Below are positions 7,664-12,050 of a stretch of DNA of 12,050 nt, piece after piece. The stretch comes from Bacteroidia bacterium (GTDB taxonomy: Bacteria > Bacteroidota > Bacteroidia > Bacteroidales > Azobacteroidaceae), in assembly GCA_025999935.1 (NCBI GenBank), contig BNXY01000060.1, forward strand, positions 1 to 12,050, read 5' to 3'. Numbering within the stretch: the stretch's first letter is position 1; every line of letters begins with the position of its first letter. The notes below the pieces were generated by a model. The model was not told the DNA's origin and ran no database searches. It was given only the letters and a program-made list of their open reading frames with translations. The translations under genes were made by a program, and so were the position numbers.

Positions 7664-7671
7664 CAAAATTA
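7664..7671 (-). promoter_or_regulatory. Possible -7 box for the decayed membrane protein gene
   Basis: The leftward strand reads TAATTTTG, exact to TAnnTTTG, 28 bases before ATG 7635, a sensible leader length. No TTTG lies at the usual upstream spacing. The tandem repeats at 7693-7728 lie just upstream of it. Confidence 0.35.
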
Positions 7672-7692
7672 AAGAATGTTATTTTGAATGGT

Positions 7693-7728
7693 TTGCAATT
7701 TTAGATATTTGATTGCGAATTTTAGATA
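7693..7728. repeat. Two near-identical 15-16 bp direct repeats, 20 bp apart
   Basis: TTGCAATTTTAGATA (7693-7707) and TTGCGAATTTTAGATA (7713-7728) differ only by one inserted G and start 20 bases apart, about two helical turns. They sit upstream of the probable promoter of the decayed gene at 7320-7635. This spacing is common for tandem regulator sites, but in AT-rich DNA a simple local duplication is just as possible. Confidence 0.5.
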
Positions 7729-7838
7729 AAATGGTAGATTTAAGTAAAATATTGACATTTATTAATTGTTCATTGAAACTTGTTTTGTAGTTATTATCTT
7801 TTTGTGGTTAAAATGAGGCTGTTTTTTTATCCATAGAC

Positions 7839-7900
7839 GAGTTGCGGCAAGTGAGCCAAAATGAGTTGAGCAACTCAGAAACAGTGTGTTGCGACAACTC
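7839..7900 (-). repeat. Nested stem-loop (cruciform-like) after dinB, possible terminator
   Basis: GAGTTGCGGCAA (7839-7850) pairs with TTGCGACAACTC (7889-7900) over 12 positions with one G-T and one mismatch. Inside lies a perfect 7-bp hairpin, TGAGTTG-AG-CAACTCA (7862-7877). Each arm also carries its own short GAGTTG/CAACTC-type hairpin, so the 62 bases contain three variants of one motif. Read from dinB, the inner hairpin is followed by only four Ts (7861-7858), so it would be a weak intrinsic terminator; the whole may instead be a member of the local palindromic repeat family. Confidence 0.5.
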
Positions 7901-7902
7901 AT

Positions 7903-7919
7903 TACCTCGTTTGTCTTTA
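7903..7919 (-). repeat. Second copy of the 17-bp repeat motif, overlapping the dinB stop codon
   Basis: Leftward this reads TAAAGACAAACGAGGTA, identical to 7395-7411 on the plus strand. Its first three bases are the dinB stop codon. The eight bases GGATTATT lie close upstream of both copies; in the 7395 copy an extra half-palindrome separates them. This shared arrangement argues against chance similarity. Confidence 0.6.
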
Positions 7920-8984
7920 GAATAATCCCAATTCCAATTGCGTATATTTTTTTTCAGTCTCTTCCTTGGCATGGCTGATTCCAAATCCCAATAAACGGAC
8001 AGCTTGCGCCGATAAATCAATTGCTTTCATCATTTCCCTGGCGACCGGCCACATTTGCTGAAAATCAGTAATTTTTTGCGGTAGAGTTTTGCTTTTTGTG
8101 ATAAGTTTGAAATCAGCATATTTCACTTTAATTGTAATCGTTCGTCCGTAAAAATTTTCTTCATTCATCCGTTCCATCACTTCTTTGGCTAAATGGTACA
8201 ATTCTACAGTCAAGAGGATTCGATTGTCTTTGTCTTTCAAAAAAGTGGTTTCCGAACTGATTGATTTGGTAATGCGGTTGGGTTCCACTTCCCGCTCGTC
8301 AATTCCGCGGGCATTCTGATACAAGCTATACCCGGCTTTTCCAAACAATCGTACCAATTCCGTTTCCGAACATTGTTTCAAATCATAGCCGGTAAAAATA
8401 TGATTTTCGTGCATCTTTTGCGCCGTGACTTTTCCCACGCCATAAAATTTTTCTATTTTCAGGGTTTCTACGAATTTTTCCACTTCTTCCGGATGAATTA
8501 CAAAAAAACCGCTGGGTTTCTTCCAGTCGGAGGCGATTTTCGCTAAAAATTTGTTGACGGATACGCCCGCAGATGCCGTTAATCCGGTTTTTTCAAAAAT
8601 CTTTTGCTGTATTTCTTTGGCTATCAGGCTGGCGGACGGATTATTTTTGTGATTGACCGTAACATCCAAAAACGCTTCGTCCAAAGACAAAGGCTCAACC
8701 AAATCGGTGTATTCCAGAAAAATTTTCCGGATTTGTTCGGAAACTTCGTGATAAACCTCAAAGCGCGGCAAAACAAAAATCAGTTGCGGGCATTTGTTTT
8801 TCGCCGTCAGGGAAGGCATGGCGGAATGAATGCCGAATTTACGCGCTTCGTAACTGGCGGTAGCGACCACACCCCGCGCTTCGGAATAACCTACCGCTAC
8901 CGGTTTTCCGCGTAATGCTTCGTTATCTCTCTGTTCCACAGAAGCATAGAAAGCATCCATGTCGATATGGATAATTTTTCTCAC
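7917..8984 (-). CDS. dinB: DNA polymerase IV (Y-family translesion polymerase)
   Basis: A cytosolic, error-prone polymerase that extends past damaged or mispaired template bases. The 355-residue length is normal. Visible are the N-terminal DMDAFYASVE motif (metal ligand Asp8, steric-gate Tyr13), the palm motif SLDEAFLDV with Asp102 and Glu103, the Y-family segment SAGVSVNKFLAKIASD (about 138-153), helix-hairpin-helix residues around GVGKVTAQKM (182-191), and the little-finger domain to about 335. The C-terminus QLELGLF is a good beta-clamp-binding motif. The start is GTG 8984, the first possible start after an in-frame TAA and the one giving the conserved RKIIHIDMD opening. Its stop codon lies in a copy of the local repeat, so the last three codons and the stop may have been supplied by the repeat. 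No LexA-like box is recognised upstream. Confidence 0.96.
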   Translation of the reverse strand: MRKIIHIDMDAFYASVEQRDNEALRGKPVAVGYSEARGVVATASYEARKFGIHSAMPSLTAKNKCPQLIFVLPRFEVYHEVSEQIRKIFLEYTDLVEPLSLDEAFLDVTVNHKNNPSASLIAKEIQQKIFEKTGLTASAGVSVNKFLAKIASDWKKPSGFFVIHPEEVEKFVETLKIEKFYGVGKVTAQKMHENHIFTGYDLKQCSETELVRLFGKAGYSLYQNARGIDEREVEPNRITKSISSETTFLKDKDNRILLTVELYHLAKEVMERMNEENFYGRTITIKVKYADFKLITKSKTLPQKITDFQQMWPVAREMMKAIDLSAQAVRLLGFGISHAKEETEKKYTQLELGLF

Positions 8985-9006
8985 TAATTATTTTGAATTT
9001 TCACAG

Positions 9007-9014
9007 CAAAATTA
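9007..9014 (-). promoter_or_regulatory. Possible -7 box for dinB
   Basis: The leftward strand reads TAATTTTG, exact to TAnnTTTG, 22 bases before GTG 8984. A TTTG at the normal upstream distance is not present. It lies back to back with the rightward promoter at 9035-9066. Confidence 0.4.
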
Positions 9015-9034
9015 AGCATAAGTTTTGTTATTCT

Positions 9035-9066
9035 ATTGTTTTATTAAGCGATAAAGAATATATTTG
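9035..9066 (+). promoter_or_regulatory. Promoter for the NIPSNAP-family gene
   Basis: ATTG (9035-9038), 20 bases, then TATATTTG (9059-9066): one mismatch in the -33 box and an exact TAnnTTTG box at the proper spacing. Transcription should start near 9072, about 33 bases before ATG 9106. Confidence 0.55.
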
Positions 9067-9105
9067 TACTCGAATTTATTTAATTATCTAATACCTAATA
9101 TTTAT

Positions 9106-9879
9106 ATGCAAAGGAGAAATTTTGTCAAAGCTGTTGCAGCATTAGCCGCAATACCCGCAGTTCAGGCGGTTGCCTCTCCGCTTGAACAGAACGCAAAGTC
9201 AAAAAAAGAGATTTATGAATGGCGCATCTATACCTTGAAAGATTCCGGAGCCGATTTTGATGCTTTCCTTGCAGGAACACTTGTTCCGGCATACAACCGC
9301 TTGGGTGTAACCGTAGGCGCTTTCTCGCTTTTCAGGAAAGAAGAAGTTGAGAAGCGGCATATCTTGTTTATTTATAAGGATATTTCCGCTTATCTTCACG
9401 TAAAACACGCCATTTGGGAAGATAAAGTTTTTCGCTCAGCCGCACAAGTTTTCTATGATGCCACAGCGCCTAAACCCGCTTATTCCAATTACGAAGCCTA
9501 TCTCTGTGAGGCTTTCGACAAGATTCCCGTGCACCGCAATCCCGATAAAGACCGTACTCTGCTCGAAATCCGTATTTACCGAAGTCCCAATGAAGAAGCC
9601 AATCAACGAAAAATGCGCATGTTTAATAGCGCTGAAATTGACCTGTTCGACAAAGTAGGCATCAATTCCGTGGCTTATGGCGAAGTTTTTGCTGGGCCGC
9701 GCAATCCGGCAATCATGTATCTAACATGGTACAAGGACGAACCTACGCGCGCCGCCGCATGGAAACGTTTTTCCGACAGCGACGAATGGAAACGCATCAG
9801 CAAACTTCCGGAGTATGCCTATACAGCGACCGACAATACCAGCACTTTTTTGGAGCCGTTGCCGTATTCGCAAATATGA
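9106..9879 (+). CDS. Exported NIPSNAP-family protein with a twin-arginine signal
   Basis: A 257-residue protein. The N-terminus MQRRNFVKAVAALAAIPAVQ has a twin arginine, a hydrophobic core and a likely cleavage site near AVA-SP (about residue 23), suggesting Tat-dependent export. The mature part looks like two ferredoxin-like NIPSNAP units: IYEWRIYTLKDSG onward (about 36-130) and LLEIRIYRSPNEE onward (about 152-255), the second with the family's YLTWYKDEPTRAAAWKRF block and a DEWKR segment. The family resembles small alpha/beta-barrel dimers; its biochemical role in bacteria is not established. ATG 9106 is chosen because the signal peptide starts there; an upstream TTG lies within the promoter box. 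An AAAGGAG sequence just after the ATG encodes the arginines and is not a ribosome site for this start. It is the only rightward gene and visibly richer in G and C than its neighbours. Confidence 0.85.
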   Translation: MQRRNFVKAVAALAAIPAVQAVASPLEQNAKSKKEIYEWRIYTLKDSGADFDAFLAGTLVPAYNRLGVTVGAFSLFRKEEVEKRHILFIYKDISAYLHVKHAIWEDKVFRSAAQVFYDATAPKPAYSNYEAYLCEAFDKIPVHRNPDKDRTLLEIRIYRSPNEEANQRKMRMFNSAEIDLFDKVGINSVAYGEVFAGPRNPAIMYLTWYKDEPTRAAAWKRFSDSDEWKRISKLPEYAYTATDNTSTFLEPLPYSQI

Positions 9880-9910
9880 TTTTTCGTGGAGAAAACCATT
9901 AAATTATTAT

Positions 9911-9941
9911 TTAAAAAAGAAAAGGCTGTCTCACGACAACC
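9911..9941 (-). terminator. Intrinsic terminator of the predicted small RNA
   Basis: Leftward: GGTTGTC (9941-9935), loop GTGA, GACAGCC (9930-9924), then TTTTCTTTTTT. This is a 7-bp stem with one G-U pair, a GNRA tetraloop and a U-rich tail, a textbook Rho-independent terminator. It has no U-tract in the other direction, so it does not serve the convergent NIPSNAP gene. Confidence 0.8.
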
Positions 9942-9981
9942 AATCTTCATTGTTAACCTTAAATCTAATACCATGAAAAAC
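9913..9981 (-). ncRNA. Predicted small RNA of about 70 nt
   Basis: A self-contained leftward unit: an exact TAccTTTG box at 9995-9988, a predicted start near 9981, and an intrinsic terminator ending near 9913. The 5' half can form a second stem, TTTTCAT (9979-9973) with ATGAAGA (9950-9944), holding a 22-base loop that includes the self-complementary GTTAAC (9957-9952). No convincing protein is encoded: a frame from ATG at 9974 is open through the terminator and into unrelated sequence. It could be a trans-acting small RNA or a Bacteroidales RNA family already catalogued (for example in Rfam). Function unknown. A leader of a longer transcript is unlikely because of the terminator and because the next gene on that strand is dinB, beyond the convergent NIPSNAP gene. 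Confidence 0.62.
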
Positions 9982-9987
9982 ACAGTA

Positions 9988-10019
9988 CAAAGGTAATATA
10001 TTTTATGTTATAAAACATA
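9988..10019 (-). promoter_or_regulatory. Promoter of the predicted small RNA
   Basis: Leftward: TATG (10019-10016, one mismatch to TTTG), 20 bases, then TACCTTTG (9995-9988, exact). The inverted repeat TTATGTT-TTAT-AACATAA (10020-10003) covers the -33 box and the spacer next to it and could be an operator. Confidence 0.6.
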
Positions 10020-10031
10020 ACTTTTCAGCAT

Positions 10032-10059
10032 AAAAAATGTTAATTTAATCATTTTTAAC
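10032..10059 (-). terminator. Weak candidate terminator after the rlmI-like gene
   Basis: Leftward: GTTAA (10059-10055), 11 bases, TTAAC (10043-10039), one base, then six Ts (10037-10032). The stem is short and AT-only apart from one pair, so it is weak, but it stands just after the operon and before the small RNA promoter. Confidence 0.3.
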
Positions 10060-10069
10060 TAAATTGACA

Positions 10070-11257
10070 TCAATCGACCGAAAGGACTAATCCTTTAATA
10101 TACTCTCCTTCAGGATGATATATGTTTATTGGATGATCGGCGGGTTGTGTCAGTTGATGGAGGATTTTTACGTTTCTTCCCGTCTGCGCTGCCGCACTGA
10201 ACACCGCCAGCCGGAAATCTTCCTTGCTGACCACCTGCGAACAGGAAAAAGTGAAGATAATTCCACCGGGTTTTATCTTTTCAATGGCGGCCGCATTTAA
10301 TTTTTTGTATCCCTGCAAGGCATTTTTTAAGACTTTGCGGTGCTTGGCAAAAGCCGGAGGGTCTAAAATAATCAAATCGTACCGGTCGCCCATTCTTTCC
10401 AAGTAGCGAAAAGCATCGTCCGCAAAGGATTGATGCCGCGGGTCGCCGGGAAAATTCAGCGCGATATTTTCGTCGGTTAGGGCAATGGCTTTGGACGAAC
10501 TATCGACCGAATGGACTAATTTTGCATTTCCTCTCAAGGCATAAGCCGAAAATCCGCCGGTGTAGCAGAACATATTCAGCGCCGTCCGGTCTTTGGCGTA
10601 TTTCTCCAACAAACTCCGATTGTCGCGTTGATCGACAAAAAAACCGGTTTTTTGTCCTTTTACCCAATCCACCCGAAATTGCAAACCGTTTTCTTGTGCA
10701 ATGCCGGAAACGTTTTCTCCGCCAAGCAGATAACCGTTTTCCGCTTCCAAATCGGCTTTGTAAGGAAGCGTTCCTTCCGATTTGTAATATATATTTTCGA
10801 TGGAATCGCCCAAGGTTTCTTTCAGGGCTTCCGCCAATTCATAACGCGCCACGTGCATACCGGGCGAATGTGCCTGCATCACAGCCGTATTGGCATAAAT
10901 ATCCACAATCAGCCCGGACATATTATCGCCTTCTCCGTGAATCAAACGGTAGGTGTTATTTCCCGGTTTATCGGCCAAACCCAATTGTGTACGCATGCGG
11001 TAGGCCGTTTGTAACCGTTTTTTCCAAAAATCTTTGTTGATTTCTTCTTGTTGAAAACTCAATATGCGAACGGCGATAGAGCCGATTTGGCAATGGCCGA
11101 GCGCTATAAAGTTTTTTTGAGAATCATAGATTTCCACAACTTCCCCTTCTTCGGGTCTTCCGTCGATGTGGTGAATGGCTCCTGAAAACACCCATGGATG
11201 AAAGCGTTTCAGGGATTCCTCTTTCTTTGGATTCAGATGGACTTGTTTGTAGAGCAT
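10070..11257 (-). CDS. rlmI: RlmI-like class I SAM-dependent 23S rRNA (cytosine-C5) methyltransferase
   Basis: A cytosolic enzyme expected to methylate C5 of a cytosine in 23S rRNA (position 1962 in E. coli numbering for RlmI). The 395-residue length equals that of E. coli RlmI. Domains in order are an N-terminal PUA RNA-binding domain (about 3-70, with the HPWVFSGAI segment), a linker domain, and a Rossmann methyltransferase domain from about 195. Motifs seen are TGFFVDQR (204-211), SAM-binding motif CYTGGF (231-236), DPPAFAKH (299-306) and the motif FSCS with the predicted catalytic cysteine at 339. I choose ATG 11257, which gives the normal length and places the PUA domain at the very N-terminus; ATG 11281 upstream is possible but would overlap the exonuclease gene more. 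The chosen start overlaps that gene by 25 bases, so the two are co-transcribed. Confidence 0.92.
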   Translation of the reverse strand: MLYKQVHLNPKKEESLKRFHPWVFSGAIHHIDGRPEEGEVVEIYDSQKNFIALGHCQIGSIAVRILSFQQEEINKDFWKKRLQTAYRMRTQLGLADKPGNNTYRLIHGEGDNMSGLIVDIYANTAVMQAHSPGMHVARYELAEALKETLGDSIENIYYKSEGTLPYKADLEAENGYLLGGENVSGIAQENGLQFRVDWVKGQKTGFFVDQRDNRSLLEKYAKDRTALNMFCYTGGFSAYALRGNAKLVHSVDSSSKAIALTDENIALNFPGDPRHQSFADDAFRYLERMGDRYDLIILDPPAFAKHRKVLKNALQGYKKLNAAAIEKIKPGGIIFTFSCSQVVSKEDFRLAVFSAAAQTGRNVKILHQLTQPADHPINIYHPEGEYIKGLVLSVD

Positions 11258-11814
11258 AGTTTTTCGTATATTTTCAGGCATGCCCAAGCATCGAGGGCAG
11301 CATATTTTTTTTGCGCTTCGGATAATGTTTCGGCTTCCCAGTTGCTCAAGCGTTGGCTTTTGGAAATTTTTTTTCGGAAAAGCAGGGCATAGATTTTTTG
11401 CAGGCTGATGTCTTCGATACCGTATCCGGGCGCCAGTTTTTGTAAATCGATAAATCCCTGCGGGGTAAATTGTAACCGCCGGTTCATACTGGTATAGTCA
11501 TCCTGTAAGGAAAGACCGATTTTCAGCATGTCCGGATTCGACAACAACCTTATCAAAGAGGGTGTAAATCCGATTTTATTCAGCCGGAAAAGAAAACAAT
11601 GGTCGTTGGTTGACAATTGAATCAAAGCCACACTATTGAGATTGCCTTTTCTAAAGTTGGGGCGTGTTTCGGTATCAAATCCCATAAACTTAAATTTAGA
11701 TAAATACGCGGTGGCTTTATCCGAGTTTTCGATATTGTCAATGACATGAATACGCCCTTTAAATTCTTCAATATCCAAGGCTGCAATTTCTTCTTTTGTA
11801 ATGCTTCTCCCCAC
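11233..11814 (-). CDS. DEDDy-type 3'-5' exonuclease (RNase D-like)
   Basis: A 193-residue single-domain nuclease with the three exonuclease motifs: Exo I FDTET (Asp47, Glu49), Exo II around LSLQDDYTSM (Asp105/Asp106) and Exo III YAALDAW (Tyr171, Asp175), the tyrosine marking the DEDDy subgroup. It lacks the HRDC domain of full RNase D, so the substrate (structured RNA or DNA ends) is uncertain. The start is GTG 11814, two bases after the upstream stop; no ATG exists before the catalytic motif. The SNWEAETLSEAQKKYAALDA segment is typical of the Bacteroidota version. The neighbouring rRNA methyltransferase suggests RNA processing, but this is only contextual. Confidence 0.92.
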   Translation of the reverse strand: MGRSITKEEIAALDIEEFKGRIHVIDNIENSDKATAYLSKFKFMGFDTETRPNFRKGNLNSVALIQLSTNDHCFLFRLNKIGFTPSLIRLLSNPDMLKIGLSLQDDYTSMNRRLQFTPQGFIDLQKLAPGYGIEDISLQKIYALLFRKKISKSQRLSNWEAETLSEAQKKYAALDAWACLKIYEKLCSTNKSI

Positions 11815-11816
11815 TT

Positions 11817-12050
11817 TTATGCGATAATTTCTTCTTTATACTGAATGTAATGAAGTGCACGTAAAGCATTTACCAAACGTTGCCCCCAATAATAACTAAA
11901 ATTTTGAATACATAAAACCAGCGAATCGTTCATCGTTTCTGTTTGTCCGTTTTTGAATTCGGCGATAAAGTTACCTAAATCTTGGTAAATATCCGCTAAA
12001 TCTTCAGATATTTTAACGGCAATGGGCGAATCGCTCAATTTAATATCCGG
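11817..12050 (-). CDS. DUF5063 family protein, C-terminal part
   Basis: The frame is open from the right edge for 77 residues to a TAA at 11819-11817; the true start lies outside the window. The helical segments SEDLADIYQDLGNFI, NDSLVLCIQNFSYYWGQRLV and NALRALHYI match the C-terminal half of Bacteroidota DUF5063 proteins, which are normally about 180-200 residues. The function is unknown. It is the first visible gene of an operon with the DEDDy exonuclease (2-base gap) and the RlmI-like methyltransferase, an order often seen in Bacteroidales, so a role linked to RNA metabolism is a reasonable but untested guess. Confidence 0.85.
   Translation of the reverse strand, partial: PDIKLSDSPIAVKISEDLADIYQDLGNFIAEFKNGQTETMNDSLVLCIQNFSYYWGQRLVNALRALHYIQYKEEIIA

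Noticed and set aside
7808..8020. Leftward frame of 70 codons across the dinB 3' end
   Set aside because: Out of frame with dinB over its N-terminal half and then runs through the stem-loop structure; no family features.
8985..9105. SOS (LexA) operator between dinB and the NIPSNAP gene
   Set aside because: Looked for because dinB is often SOS-controlled; no convincing dyad of a known LexA type is present.
9920..9941. Possible insertion-sequence end (AGGCTGTCTCACGACAACC)
   Set aside because: Superficially like some IS inverted repeats, but no partner end, transposase or target duplication is seen, and the terminator reading explains it better.
9881..9974. Possible small protein starting MVLDLRLTMKIG inside the predicted small RNA
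   Set aside because: The frame continues through the terminator stem and tail into unrelated sequence antisense to the NIPSNAP gene, so it does not end within the transcript; a leader peptide cannot be excluded but is not supported.
10522..11040. Long plus-strand frame of 172 codons
   Set aside because: It is fully antisense to the well-supported rlmI-like gene and has no recognisable motif; a shadow frame.
1..12050. CRISPR array, toxin-antitoxin pair, phage or restriction module
   Set aside because: No regularly spaced repeats, no characteristic proteins; the intact genes are ordinary chromosomal functions.

Overview
The window looks like ordinary chromosome of a Bacteroidota organism, most likely order Bacteroidales. 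The signs are lineage-typical families (DUF4292, DUF5063, a degenerate EnvC-like LytM protein, a MOP-type flippase), AT-rich DNA, and promoters with the TTTG / TAnnTTTG architecture of the phylum's primary sigma factor instead of sigma70 boxes. I cannot name a genus from sequence alone. Nearly everything is transcribed leftward; only one gene, a NIPSNAP-family protein, is on the plus strand.

Layout from left to right. Positions 1-520 hold the start of an unidentified membrane protein running off the left edge, and an internally deleted remnant of an AAA-ATPase-like/PD-(D/E)XK protein that still has a good promoter. Positions 549-7272 hold a compact leftward gene train. In transcription order it is: polysaccharide flippase, dUTPase (dut), periplasmic TPR protein, DUF4292 lipoprotein, EnvC-like murein hydrolase activator, queC and queF. 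Genes overlap or sit a few bases apart, apart from 36 and 44 bp gaps before dut and queC. The group combines envelope assembly, dUTP removal and two queuosine-precursor steps (QueC makes preQ0, QueF reduces it to preQ1).

Positions 7273-7916 contain no intact gene. They hold a frameshifted, truncated N-terminal piece of a membrane protein gene (possibly O-antigen ligase/polymerase type), a cluster of palindromes, a pair of about 20-bp direct repeats, and a cruciform-like structure after dinB. A 17-bp motif occurs once in the palindrome cluster and once, inverted, exactly over the dinB stop codon, so this looks like a dispersed palindromic repeat family.

Positions 7917-9879 hold dinB (DNA polymerase IV, leftward) and a divergent secreted NIPSNAP-family protein. 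Positions 9880-10069 contain what I regard as the best non-coding signal: a leftward unit of about 70 nt with a TAccTTTG promoter box, a 5' stem, and a strong GNRA-capped hairpin followed by a U-rich tract, i.e. a probable independent small RNA. Positions 10070-12050 hold a leftward RNA-metabolism operon: DUF5063 protein (cut by the window edge), DEDDy 3'-5' exonuclease, and an RlmI-like 23S rRNA methyltransferase. I see no defence system, CRISPR array, intact insertion sequence, tRNA or rRNA.
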